Below are positions 52,198 through 63,509 of a stretch of DNA of 64,000 nucleotides, piece after piece. The stretch is taken from positions 62,001 to 126,000 of the forward strand of contig NZ_STGA01000021.1 of NCBI RefSeq assembly GCF_005222835.1, in the 5' to 3' direction. The notes below the pieces were generated by a model. The model did no database searches. It was not told the origin of the DNA and saw only the letters and a program-made list of their open reading frames with translations. The DNA comes from Rhizobium sp. FKY42. GTDB taxonomy: Bacteria; Pseudomonadota; Alphaproteobacteria; Rhizobiales; Rhizobiaceae. The number at the start of each line of letters is the position of its first letter. The first letter of the stretch is position 1. The position numbers and the translations under genes were made by a program.

Positions 52198-52833
52198 ATG
52201 ATGCTTAAGGCAAACAAGGTTCTGCGGACTGCCCTGTCCGCCCTCGCAATCTCAATCTCGGCTGCCCCGATGGCGGTTTCCGCGCAGCAGGATACCGCTC
52301 CGGCTGGTGCACCGCCACTCGGCTGGTTCAAGACCTGCGACAAGCAGGATGACAGCGATGTCTGCGCCGTCCAGAACGTGCTGCTCTCGCAGAACGGTCA
52401 GTTGATCACGGCTGTCGGCCTGATCACCGTCGAAGGCAAGGTCAACCGCAAGATCCTTCAAGTTTCGGTTCCGTCTGCTCGCCTGATCCAGCCTGGCGTG
52501 GTCATGCAGATCGATGGCGGCAAGGGCCAGAAGCTCGATTACGTACTCTGTATCCCGGACCGTTGCACGGCTGAAGTGGTCTTGACCGACGCCATGATCG
52601 CGAGCCTGAAGAAGGGCAGTGAAGTCGTGTTCACGTCCATCAACTTCCGTCGCGCTCCGAACCCGATCAAGGTCGCACTGAGCGGCTTTACGGGTGCATT
52701 TGATGGCGCACCGATCTCACAGTCGCAACTGGCAGAAAGCCAGCGCAATCTGCAGGAAAGCATGCAAAAGAAGGCAGAAGAAGCGCGTAAGAAGCTTGAG
52801 GACGCCCAGAACGCTGCAAAGACCGGCCAGTAA
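52198..52833 (+). CDS. Invasion-associated locus B (IalB) family protein
   Basis: A 211-residue secreted protein with a signal peptide (cleavage near APMAVSAQQ). The core shows the IalB pattern: GWFKTCDKQDDSDVCAVQNVLLSQNGQLITAVGL, then two more cysteines in VLCIPDRCTAEV, likely forming disulfides in the periplasm. The C-terminus is a coiled-coil-like Ala/Glu/Lys helix. Bartonella IalB aids entry into red cells. In free-living relatives the role is unknown. Two ATGs at 52198 and 52201 are adjacent. Confidence 0.88.
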   Translation: MMLKANKVLRTALSALAISISAAPMAVSAQQDTAPAGAPPLGWFKTCDKQDDSDVCAVQNVLLSQNGQLITAVGLITVEGKVNRKILQVSVPSARLIQPGVVMQIDGGKGQKLDYVLCIPDRCTAEVVLTDAMIASLKKGSEVVFTSINFRRAPNPIKVALSGFTGAFDGAPISQSQLAESQRNLQESMQKKAEEARKKLEDAQNAAKTGQ

Positions 52834-52857
52834 GGCGGATCGCAAAGTTGCTATGGC

Positions 52858-52888
52858 AAAAGGGGATGCCGATTGGTATCCCCTTTTT
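52858..52888 (+). terminator. Rho-independent terminator after ialB
   Basis: AAAAGGGGAT (52858-52867) pairs with ATCCCCTTTTT (52878-52888) around a 10-nt loop. Its symmetry lets it serve both ialB and the convergent hspQ gene. Confidence 0.88.
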
Positions 52889-52906
52889 GATTCTACGTTG
52901 TTCGCG

Positions 52907-53236
52907 TCAGTGCGCCATCATGGCCTTGGGCTTGAATTGACCGGTTGGCGCGACCTCGAATACTTGCGCGACCTGCGGGTTCTTCAAGGGCACGCCGCTG
53001 TCGTCGTGCACGAGATTTTGCTCGGAGACGTAGGCCACGTAGGCTGTCTCGTCGTTCTCTGCCAGCAAATGGTAGAAGGGCTGATCCTTGTGCGGACGGA
53101 TCTCGGCCGGGATCGCATTCCACCACTCTTCGGTATTCGAGAATTCGGGATCCACGTCGAACACAACTCCCCGGAACGGAAAGATCTTGTGACGCACGAC
53201 TTCCCCGATCGTAAATTTTGCGCTGCGTTGTTTCAT
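52907..53236 (-). CDS. hspQ: Heat shock protein HspQ
   Basis: A 109-residue protein matching HspQ/YccV, a hemimethylated-DNA-binding and Lon-activity-modulating factor in E. coli. Conserved blocks are FTIGEVVRHKIFPFRGVVFDVDPEFSNTEEWW, then PFYHLLAENDETAYVAYVSEQNLV. The upstream region, read on the minus strand, contains CTTGAT followed 16 bases later by CCCACAT, a possible heat-shock (RpoH) promoter, at low confidence. Confidence 0.92.
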   Translation of the reverse strand: MKQRSAKFTIGEVVRHKIFPFRGVVFDVDPEFSNTEEWWNAIPAEIRPHKDQPFYHLLAENDETAYVAYVSEQNLVHDDSGVPLKNPQVAQVFEVAPTGQFKPKAMMAH

Positions 53237-53323
53237 GGCTCAGATTCCTTTCCCGGTAGATGTGGGAATTCATAAATCTGACATCAAGACCTGAATCTTT
53301 CCTCAAGAACCCTCGAAGACGGC

Positions 53324-54238
53324 TTATTGCTTCTTTGGCATGGTTGCCAGGATAACGCCCCCGGTGACGAGAACAATGCCGGCGGCGTGATAGGCGTGAA
53401 AGGCTTCGCCCAGAAACACAACTGCCATGATGATCGAAAGCGGCGGCATGAGGTATAAGGTAACGCCCGCCATGGCGGGACCGAACACCCGCACGGCATG
53501 CTGAAAGCAGTAAAAGGCGGCAAGCGAAGCAAAGGCAATGATGCCTGCCAGCTTGAACCAGGCCATCTGCGTGTGAGGCAGAAGGCCGCCAAAGTGGTAA
53601 TCGATGATGGCGAGAGGAAGCAGGCAAATCGCGCCTGATGCCGCCAGCAGGCAGAAAAGAGAGAGCGGGGCAACCTCGGCAGCCCGCGGGCTACGCAGCA
53701 GTAACGAATAGGCCGCAAAGGCAATGGCGGCAATGAGAATGCCAAAGTCGCCAATGTTGAAGCGAAGGTGGAGGAGGGCGCTCAGATCTCCCTGCAAAAC
53801 AATGGCAGCAACTCCTGTAAAGGCGATAACCATGCCAACGATCTCGCGTGCAATCAGTTGGCGGCTTTGAAACAGCCACTGGAACAGAATGATGAAGAGT
53901 GATGACGTCGTATAGATTAACGTGGCATTTGATGCCGAGGTCGCCGTAAGCGCCCAATAGACGACGCCGCCGCAGATACCCATGCCGAGGATGCCAAGCA
54001 TCAACCAATAGCCGGTATGCCTGCGCACAAACGCAATACCAGCCAATCGGTCATGCCAGACAAAGGGAAGGATTATCAGGGCCGCGCCGAACCATCGAAT
54101 GAACGCGGTGATAAACGGACCAATTTCGCCCAGAATTCCGCGGCCGAAAATGATGTTGCTGGAGAAGAATACGGGAGCCAGAAGGAAGAGTGCCCAGTCA
54201 TAAGCCACTGGAGGCTGCGTCGAGATCGACTTAGTCAT
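53324..54238 (-). CDS. EamA/DMT-family transporter (second)
   Basis: A 304-residue protein with ten predicted membrane helices in two EamA repeats. Distinctive blocks are FFSSNIIFGRGILGEIGPFITAFIRW at the start and LMPPLSIIMAVVFLGEAFHAYHAAGIVLV at the end, including the GExxxxxHxxG-like C-terminal EamA signature. Substrate unknown. ATG 54238 is preferred over the GTG at 54244. It lies between hspQ and glnA, all on the minus strand but with sizeable gaps. Confidence 0.85.
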   Translation of the reverse strand: MTKSISTQPPVAYDWALFLLAPVFFSSNIIFGRGILGEIGPFITAFIRWFGAALIILPFVWHDRLAGIAFVRRHTGYWLMLGILGMGICGGVVYWALTATSASNATLIYTTSSLFIILFQWLFQSRQLIAREIVGMVIAFTGVAAIVLQGDLSALLHLRFNIGDFGILIAAIAFAAYSLLLRSPRAAEVAPLSLFCLLAASGAICLLPLAIIDYHFGGLLPHTQMAWFKLAGIIAFASLAAFYCFQHAVRVFGPAMAGVTLYLMPPLSIIMAVVFLGEAFHAYHAAGIVLVTGGVILATMPKKQ

Positions 54239-54310
54239 TTTCACAGCGCCGTAGTTGTCTTGGCGCTAACGTATCAGCAAAGCTGGCACGAAGGATAAGC
54301 GCAGGAAGAA

Positions 54311-54342
54311 TGAGGGGAGCCGCCCTATGAGGCGCCCCCCTC
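54311..54342 (-). terminator. Possible terminator after glnA
   Basis: GAGGGGAGCCGCCC (54312-54325) and GGCGCCCCCCTC (54331-54342) can form an imperfect GC-rich stem just beyond the glnA stop. There is no T-run, so this is tentative. Confidence 0.35.
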
Positions 54343-54351
54343 CGAAGTTTC

Positions 54352-55761
54352 TCAGGCAGAGTAGTACATATCGAATTCGACCGGATGCGGCGTCATTTCG
54401 AAACGCATGACTTCCTGCATCTTCAGTTCGATATAGGCATCGATCTGGTCATCATCGAACACACCGCCAGCCGTCAGGAATTTGCGATCCTTGTCCAGGC
54501 TTTCAAGCGCCTCGCGCAGAGATCCGCAAACCGTTGGGATCTTCTTCAACTCCTTTGGTGGCAGATCATACAGGTCCTTGTCCATGGCCTTGCCAGGATG
54601 GATCTTGTTCTTGATACCGTCGAGGCCAGCCATCAGCATGGCAGCAAAACCAAGATAGGGGTTCTGAGCCGGATCCGGGAAGCGTACTTCAACGCGCTTG
54701 GACTTGGGGCCTGTTCCGAACGGAATACGGCAGGAAGCAGAACGGTTGCGGGCGGAATAGGCCAGCAGCACCGGTGCTTCATAGCCGGGAACCAGACGCT
54801 TATAGGAGTTCGTCGTCGGGTTGGTAAAGGCGTTGATTGCCTTGGCATGCTTGATGATGCCACCGATATAGTACAGGCAGCTTTCGGAAAGGCCGGCATA
54901 CTCGTCGCCAGCAAACGTCGGCTTGCCGTCTTTCCAGATGGACTGGTGAACGTGCATGCCCGAACCGTTGTCGCCATAAATAGGCTTCGGCATGAAGGTC
55001 GCCGTCTTGCCATAGGCATTGGCGACCTGATGCACGACATACTTGTAGATCTGCATCTTGTCGGCGTTGCGAACCAAGGTGTCGAACTTCACGCCAAGCT
55101 CGTGCTGCGCGGCCGCCACTTCGTGGTGATGCTTTTCAACAACGACGCCCATTTCTGCCAGAACCGTCAGCATTTCGGAACGCATGTCCTGAAGGCTGTC
55201 GACGGGCGGAACCGGGAAATAGCCGCCCTTGACGCGCGGGCGATGGCCAAGGTTGCCGGTCTCGTAATCTGTGTCGTCGTTCGATGGCAATTCCGACGAG
55301 TCGAGCTTGAAGCCGGTATTATAGGGATCAGCCTTGTATTTCACGTCATCGAAGATGAAGAATTCTGGCTCGGGTCCGACGAAAACCGTGTCGCCGATGC
55401 CAGACGCCTTGAGGTATGCCTCGGCCTTCTTGGCTGTGCCGCGTGGGTCGCGGTTATAGGCTTCGCCTGAAACCGGATCCAGAATGTCGCAGATCACGAC
55501 CATGGTGGACTGAGCGAAGAAGGGGTCCATGTGTACCGTTGCCGGATCGGGCATCAGTACCATGTCGGATTCGTTGATTGCTTTCCAGCCGCCAATGGAG
55601 GAACCATCGAACATGACGCCATCGGCGAACATGTCCTCGTCGACGGCTACGACGTCCATCGTGACATGATGCAGCTTACCCTTGGGGTCGGTAAAGCGCA
55701 GGTCCACGAACTTGACGTCATTCTCCTTGATCTGCTTCATGATGTCGCTTGCGGTCGTCAT
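54352..55761 (-). CDS. glnA: Glutamine synthetase type I
   Basis: GlnA incorporates ammonium into glutamate to make glutamine. The 469-residue protein is the GSI-beta type: [12 protein letters not shown], the ATP/metal region [15 protein letters not shown], and [11 protein letters not shown]. The adenylylation tyrosine is Tyr398 in [10 protein letters not shown], so GlnE control is expected. ATG 55761 follows GGGAGATTCC. A GTG/ATG four codons upstream has no ribosome-binding site of its own. It is downstream of glnB by 58 bp on the same strand, and the shared sigma-54 promoter lies ahead of glnB. Confidence 0.97.
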   Translation of the reverse strand: MTTASDIMKQIKENDVKFVDLRFTDPKGKLHHVTMDVVAVDEDMFADGVMFDGSSIGGWKAINESDMVLMPDPATVHMDPFFAQSTMVVICDILDPVSGEAYNRDPRGTAKKAEAYLKASGIGDTVFVGPEPEFFIFDDVKYKADPYNTGFKLDSSELPSNDDTDYETGNLGHRPRVKGGYFPVPPVDSLQDMRSEMLTVLAEMGVVVEKHHHEVAAAQHELGVKFDTLVRNADKMQIYKYVVHQVANAYGKTATFMPKPIYGDNGSGMHVHQSIWKDGKPTFAGDEYAGLSESCLYYIGGIIKHAKAINAFTNPTTNSYKRLVPGYEAPVLLAYSARNRSASCRIPFGTGPKSKRVEVRFPDPAQNPYLGFAAMLMAGLDGIKNKIHPGKAMDKDLYDLPPKELKKIPTVCGSLREALESLDKDRKFLTAGGVFDDDQIDAYIELKMQEVMRFEMTPHPVEFDMYYSA

Positions 55762-55819
55762 GGAATCTCCCATTAATCAATATGTTAGTCGTTTGCCCGG
55801 CTCTAGTCGGCCGGGTTTG

Positions 55820-56194
<375 letters not shown>

Positions 56195-56217
56195 TTATGC
56201 CCGTTTGCCCAACTAGA

Positions 56218-56233
56218 TGCACGTAGCGTGCCA
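56218..56233 (-). promoter_or_regulatory. Sigma-54 promoter of glnB-glnA
   Basis: On the minus strand TGGCAC (56233-56228), 5 bp, GTGCA (56222-56218) matches the sigma-54 consensus TGGCAC-N5-TTGCA with one change, G for T at the first base of the -12 element. The invariant GG and GC are exactly 12 bases apart. It is 60-75 bp ahead of the glnB start. TGCAC half-sites further upstream (near 56312 and 56364) could belong to NtrC, but no good dyad was found. Confidence 0.65.
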
Positions 56234-56473
56234 ACCGCATGGAGCGGCAAAGAATTTTTGGTTCCGGATCTAGAACCCTCCTCCTGCTTGATTGCAGGCT
56301 ATGGTCTCACGATGCACAATGCAAGGGGAAGCTGATGAGAGCGAATCCGTCCAAAAATGCACAAGAAATCCGCATTTCAATAAGATCAAAAAATGTGCAA
56401 AAGCACAAATAATAATCTCGTATTGACTTCCAACCTGAAGCTCAAGGATGAAAACTTGCGGAAATGCTCAAAG

Positions 56474-57961
56474 ATGCTGCGTGATGAAACAATCCTGTTC
56501 ACCACGCAGGAGGCCGCGGCGGCTGATATAGCGTCGGCGCAGAGTGGAATTGACATCGCTGATCTTATGGAACGGGCAGGCTATGCCGTGGCTGCCTCTG
56601 CGCTTCGCCATTTTCCAGAGGCTCGGAAGATAGCGATTCTCTGCGGTCCGGGTAACAATGGCGGCGATGGTTATGTCGCCGCAAGGGTTCTTGCTGGCCA
56701 TGGATGCAACGTCGCCGTGTTCTCCTGGGGAAGTCCGGCCATCGAGGGTCCGGCGAGAGCTGCGCAAGCGCGATGCCTGCTGCCGATAGATCCAATTTCC
56801 GCCTACGTTCCTGAACGAGGTGATCTGGTTATCGATGCCTTGTTTGGTGCTGGACTGACGCGCCCTTTGCCCGAGCCTGTCCAGAATCTGATCGAGGCTG
56901 TAAAGCGAGCCGATGTGTCGGTCCTGGCGGTCGATCTACCGTCCGGCATCTGCGGGAATCAAGGGCGCATTCGGGGTGCAGCGTTTGCTGCGGATATCAC
57001 GGTCACATTCGAGGCCCGCAAGCCGGGGCATCTCCTGATGCCGGGCCGCGCATTCTGCGGCACAGTGGAAGTCGAGCCTATCGGCATGCCTCGACGGATC
57101 GTCGAGCAACATACCCAATCGGTCTGGGTCAACAGTCCGAAAGCTTGGCAAAATGAATACCCCTTGATTGAAGCCGATACGCATAAGTACCGTCGCGGGC
57201 ATCTAGCCGTATTTTCCGGAGGACGCAGCCATACCGGAGCCGCACGTCTCGCTGCCGCTGCGGGCCTTCATGCCGGGGCAGGGCTTGTCACGGTAGGCGT
57301 TTCGCCGGATGCGCTCGATGTCGCCGCAGCATCGCTGACCGCGGTGATGGTCAGATCAGTCAGTTCCCGATCAGATGTCGAACAATGGTTGTCCGTGGCC
57401 AGGATCCACGCCTGCGTCATCGGCCCCGGATTTGGTGTCGGCGAGACGATCCGAGCCTATATTGAGGTCCTGGCGGCAAAGCCCTGTATTATCGATGCCG
57501 ACGCAATCACGTCCTTCGCGTCTAACCCCGATCAGTTGTTCGCAACATTCAAGAAAACCGGAAGTTCGTACATTCTGACACCTCATGAGGGCGAGTTTGC
57601 ACGGCTGTTTCCGGATTTGGCTCAAAATGACAGTATGGGCAAGCTCGAACGGGCCAGACTTGCTGCCGCCCGCTCAGGCGCAGTCGTCATCGACAAGGGA
57701 CCGGATACGGTGATCGCCTCACCCGATGGACGTTGCCTGATAAATGAGAATGCGCCGCCCTGGCTGGCCACTGCGGGATCCGGCGATGTGCTGGCCGGAA
57801 TTGCAGGCGCACATTTGGCGCAGGGAATGCCCGCCTATGAGGCCGCCGCCGCTGCAGTCTGGCTTCATGCGCAAGCGGCGCAAAACGCGAGAAGAGGCAT
57901 GACCGCAGAGGACCTTGTCACTGCAATTCCGTCCGCGGTCGACAGGCTCAATCTCCTTTGA
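56474..57961 (+). CDS. nnrD: Bifunctional NAD(P)HX epimerase / ADP-dependent NAD(P)HX dehydratase
   Basis: Repairs hydrated NAD(P)H. The 495-residue protein fuses the epimerase (NnrE, about 1-215, with GPGNNGGDGYVAARVL and DALFGAGLTRPL) to the dehydratase (NnrD, about 220-490, with HTGAARLAAAAGLHAGAGLVT, the HEGEFARLF block and GSGDVLAGIAGA). ATG 56474 gives a family-like start. The reading frame is open upstream to 56393, but those residues are Asn/Lys-rich and unlike the family. Its end overlaps the DUF72 gene by 14 bp, the two being convergent. The 315 bp upstream hold the glnB promoter but no gene. Confidence 0.93.
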   Translation: MLRDETILFTTQEAAAADIASAQSGIDIADLMERAGYAVAASALRHFPEARKIAILCGPGNNGGDGYVAARVLAGHGCNVAVFSWGSPAIEGPARAAQARCLLPIDPISAYVPERGDLVIDALFGAGLTRPLPEPVQNLIEAVKRADVSVLAVDLPSGICGNQGRIRGAAFAADITVTFEARKPGHLLMPGRAFCGTVEVEPIGMPRRIVEQHTQSVWVNSPKAWQNEYPLIEADTHKYRRGHLAVFSGGRSHTGAARLAAAAGLHAGAGLVTVGVSPDALDVAAASLTAVMVRSVSSRSDVEQWLSVARIHACVIGPGFGVGETIRAYIEVLAAKPCIIDADAITSFASNPDQLFATFKKTGSSYILTPHEGEFARLFPDLAQNDSMGKLERARLAAARSGAVVIDKGPDTVIASPDGRCLINENAPPWLATAGSGDVLAGIAGAHLAQGMPAYEAAAAAVWLHAQAAQNARRGMTAEDLVTAIPSAVDRLNLL

Positions 57962-58769
57962 GCTTTTCGAGAAGCCGTTTGGCACCGTTGGGTGCGTTTA
58001 CTTTGCCGCCTGTGATGAAGAAGGCGAAAACATCTCGAGGGGCCTTGGCGGCCTTCCGGTTTGGGGCGTTCAGCGACAAATCGTCCGGTGTGCCGCCATC
58101 TGCATAGATTGAGATGCGGTCTGTCCATTGATCAAGGTCAGGTACCGGATAGCAGGTGTGCACATCATCGGAACCACGCTGCAGGCGCAGATAGACAAAG
58201 TCCGACGTCACATCCGCAAACATCGGATATTCCTCATGGTCTGCACACACGGCAGCCACATCGTACTTCGCCAGAAGATCCACGAATGCCTCGCAACAGA
58301 AACTTGCGTGACGCGGTTCCACGACGTGGCGAAGCGGTAACCCCCCAAGCGACTTTGGAAGCAGTTGCAGGAAACCTTCGAAATCAGCGGGATCGAAAGC
58401 TTTCGTTGCCATGAATTGCCAGAGGATCGGCCCGCGATGAGGCCCAAGCTCGGCAATTCCCTGATTTAGGAACTTGTCGATGGATGGGCCAGCCTCTGCC
58501 AATACCTTCCGGTTCGTGCAGTAGCGGCTGGCCTTCAGCGAAAACAAAAAATCATCTGGAACCTCGGAGGCCCATTTTGCAAAGGTCTCCGGCTTCTGGC
58601 TTGAATAGTAGGTACCGTTCACCTCGATAGCCGTCAGTTCACGGCTGGCGAACTCCAGCTGCCGTTTCTTGGCCAGCTTTTCCGGATAGAAAGTTCCTTC
58701 CCATGGCTCGAAGGTCCAGCCACCGATCCCGGTGCGGATTTTTCCGGTGGCTGCGCGTATTACTGTCAT
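57948..58769 (-). CDS. DUF72 family protein
   Basis: A 273-residue protein of the DUF72 (TIM-barrel-like) family, with the diagnostic IRTGIGGWTFEPWEGTFYPE at the start, then FSLKASRYCTNRKVLAE, GPILWQFMATKAFD and VYLRLQRGSDDVHTCY. The reaction is unknown. The gene lies 25 bp downstream of uvrA on the same strand, so it may be co-expressed with the SOS gene; this association is seen from the spacing, not from function. It converges on nnrD with a 14-bp overlap. Confidence 0.87.
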   Translation of the reverse strand: MTVIRAATGKIRTGIGGWTFEPWEGTFYPEKLAKKRQLEFASRELTAIEVNGTYYSSQKPETFAKWASEVPDDFLFSLKASRYCTNRKVLAEAGPSIDKFLNQGIAELGPHRGPILWQFMATKAFDPADFEGFLQLLPKSLGGLPLRHVVEPRHASFCCEAFVDLLAKYDVAAVCADHEEYPMFADVTSDFVYLRLQRGSDDVHTCYPVPDLDQWTDRISIYADGGTPDDLSLNAPNRKAAKAPRDVFAFFITGGKVNAPNGAKRLLEKLKGD

Positions 58770-58794
58770 CTCGCCAAACCCTCGATCTCATCCA

Positions 58795-61722
<2,928 letters not shown>

Positions 61723-61832
61723 CGTCTCTTGGCTCTGTGGGAGGTCTGGCCTCATATCTAGTGATCTCTTCGCCACTGTCGAGGCACTTTGGCATAAGTT
61801 AATATCTCGTACGCTGGTTACGTGTGATCCCG

Positions 61833-61861
61833 TTGACAGGATCATAACCAAATACTAGAAC
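61833..61861 (+). promoter_or_regulatory. Probable ssb promoter overlapping the SOS box
   Basis: TTGACA (61833-61838), 17 bp, TAGAAC (61856-61861). The -10 hexamer shares its last four bases with the first half of the SOS box, so LexA binding would block this promoter directly. Confidence 0.55.
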
Positions 61862-61872
61862 AAATAAAGAAC
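61858..61872. promoter_or_regulatory. LexA (SOS) box between uvrA and ssb
   Basis: GAAC (61858-61861), seven bases, GAAC (61869-61872) is a perfect match to the alphaproteobacterial LexA motif GAAC-N7-GAAC. It stands between the divergent uvrA and ssb genes, both common LexA targets in the order. Confidence 0.85.
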
Positions 61873-61983
61873 AAATTTGGTTGTGGATTAAATGTATCAA
61901 CATCGCGCCGACGGGGCGGATGCTTTAAGGTATTGCCCAAGCGAAATAGGAGATGCCGCTCGATCGGCAGACAAGGTGTTAAG

Positions 61984-62526
61984 ATGGCAGGTAGCGTCAA
62001 CAAGGTCATTCTGATTGGGAATGTTGGTGCCGATCCAGAAATTCGTCGCACGCAGGACGGTCGTCCGATCGCCAATTTGCGAATCGCAACCTCGGAAAGC
62101 TGGCGTGACCGCAACAGCGGCGAGCGTCGAGAAAAGACCGAATGGCACACCGTCGTCGTTTTCAACGAGGGCCTCTGCAAGGTCGTCGAACAGTATGTGA
62201 AGAAAGGTGCCAAGCTTTATATTGAAGGCGCGCTTCAGACCCGCAAATGGCAGGACCAGAGCGGCAACGACCGCTATTCGACGGAAGTCGTTCTGCAGGG
62301 CTTCAATTCGACGCTGACCATGCTGGATGGTCGCGGTGAGGGCGGTGGAGCCGGCGGCGGTTACGGGGGCGGCCGCGGATCGTCCACTGGAGGAGATTTT
62401 GGTGGTGGCTATGGCGATGATTATGATCGCGCCCCGGCCAGTTCCAGCTCGGGTTCCGGGCGAGGCGGTCAGTCCTCCGGCGGCGGCGGTTTCGCTCGTG
62501 ATCTGGATGACGACATCCCATTTTGA
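61984..62526 (+). CDS. ssb: Single-stranded DNA-binding protein
   Basis: The 180-residue protein has the OB-fold DNA-binding domain (1-112, with [19 protein letters not shown] and [21 protein letters not shown]) and a Gly/Ser-rich linker ending in the acidic DDDIPF tail that recruits partner proteins. ATG 61984 is the family start. Earlier ATGs in the same frame give an Arg-rich extension unlike SSB. An SOS box and promoter lie upstream. Divergent ssb and uvrA is the usual arrangement in proteobacteria. Confidence 0.97.
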   Translation: MAGSVNKVILIGNVGADPEIRRTQDGRPIANLRIATSESWRDRNSGERREKTEWHTVVVFNEGLCKVVEQYVKKGAKLYIEGALQTRKWQDQSGNDRYSTEVVLQGFNSTLTMLDGRGEGGGAGGGYGGGRGSSTGGDFGGGYGDDYDRAPASSSSGSGRGGQSSGGGGFARDLDDDIPF

Positions 62527-62538
62527 TGTGTGAAAATA

Positions 62539-62570
62539 AAAGGCGGCCGAGGGTGTCGGTCGCCTTAATT
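62539..62570 (+). terminator. Terminator after ssb (bidirectional)
   Basis: AAGGCGGCCGA (62540-62550) pairs with TCGGTCGCCTT (62556-62566) with one G-T, then AATTG. The A-rich left flank makes it usable for the convergent marC transcript as well. Confidence 0.7.
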
Positions 62571-62602
62571 GTTTGGCCCGCTTGATCCGATGGACTGGTT
62601 CG

Positions 62603-63232
62603 TCAGCTATTGAATGCCGATTTGATGCCATCGACCACGAATTGCACAGACAGTGCAGCCAGCAACACGCCCAGCAGTCTGGTCAGTAGCGCCCGACCTG
62701 TGACGCCGAGATAGCGGTCAAGTTTCTCAGCAACGATCAGCGCCAGCAGCACAAGCAGCATGACGAAAGCAAGCATGCCAATCAGCAACACACGGTCCAG
62801 AGGTGCTGCAAAGGAACCCGCAAGAAGCACGGTTGCGGAAATTGCGCCGGGCCCGGCAATTAGCGGCAGGGCCAGCGGGAAAACTGCGATGTGCTGCACA
62901 TGATCGATGGAGATGGCGGCCTTTGACGTTTCTTCCTTCCGCTCGTTGCGCTTCTGAAAAATCATTTCGAAGGAAATCCAGAATAGCAGAAGACCGCCGG
63001 CAATGCGGAAGGCGCCCATGGAAATACCAAGGATCGAAAGGATTCCAGCACCGAAAACGGCAAACGTCGCCAAGATCCCGAAGGCAATGATCGTTCCGCG
63101 AATAGCAACCTGGCGACGCTGTATCGCATCAAGACCTGCAGTCAGTCCCAAGAAGATCGGCGCAAGACCGGGGGGATCGAGTGTAACCAGCAGGGTTGTG
63201 AAGGCACTCATGATATTGTCGGCAGATGCCAT
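62603..63232 (-). CDS. MarC family integral membrane protein
   Basis: A 209-residue protein with six predicted membrane helices and the MarC signature: FTTLLVTLDPPGLAPIFLGLT at the start, then AFRIAGGLLLFWISFEMIF and FPLALPLIAGPGAISATVLLA. Despite the name the family is not firmly tied to multiple antibiotic resistance, and its function is unknown. ATG 63232 follows GAGGGAATC. An in-frame ATG at 63268 adds 12 polar residues without a ribosome-binding site. It lies between ssb and gyrA. Confidence 0.88.
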   Translation of the reverse strand: MASADNIMSAFTTLLVTLDPPGLAPIFLGLTAGLDAIQRRQVAIRGTIIAFGILATFAVFGAGILSILGISMGAFRIAGGLLLFWISFEMIFQKRNERKEETSKAAISIDHVQHIAVFPLALPLIAGPGAISATVLLAGSFAAPLDRVLLIGMLAFVMLLVLLALIVAEKLDRYLGVTGRALLTRLLGVLLAALSVQFVVDGIKSAFNS

Positions 63233-63444
63233 GATTCCCTCGTCTGCTACTCTTTGTTCTCTACGCACCGTTTAGGCCAAATGTACGCGTCGTGGAAGCG
63301 GTCTACCAGCAGATAATTGGCGCGCTTTACGCGATTGAGGCATTCATCTTGTGCATTTCATGTTTGGCTTGTGCGCATCTATGAGGGCAAACACTATGGT
63401 CAGCTAGAAGATAGCCAAAAGCCTGTTCAAAACCTGCCGCAAAA

Positions 63445-63474
63445 TTGGCGTTTGAATTGTGCATGGGCTATACA
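63445..63474 (+). promoter_or_regulatory. Probable promoter of gyrA
   Basis: TTGGCG (63445-63450), 18 bp, TATACA (63469-63474), about 35 bp before the gyrA start codon. The -10 is good and the -35 moderate. Confidence 0.5.
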
Positions 63475-63509
63475 CACAAGACTGATTCCGAACAGAGATC
63501 GTACCCGAT

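Noticed and set aside
56300..56420. NtrC binding sites upstream of glnB
   Set aside because: Several TGCAC half-sites and a TGTGC-AAAA-GCACA dyad at 56393-56406 occur, but the dyad has the half-sites in the reverse order to the NtrC consensus and no full site was found.
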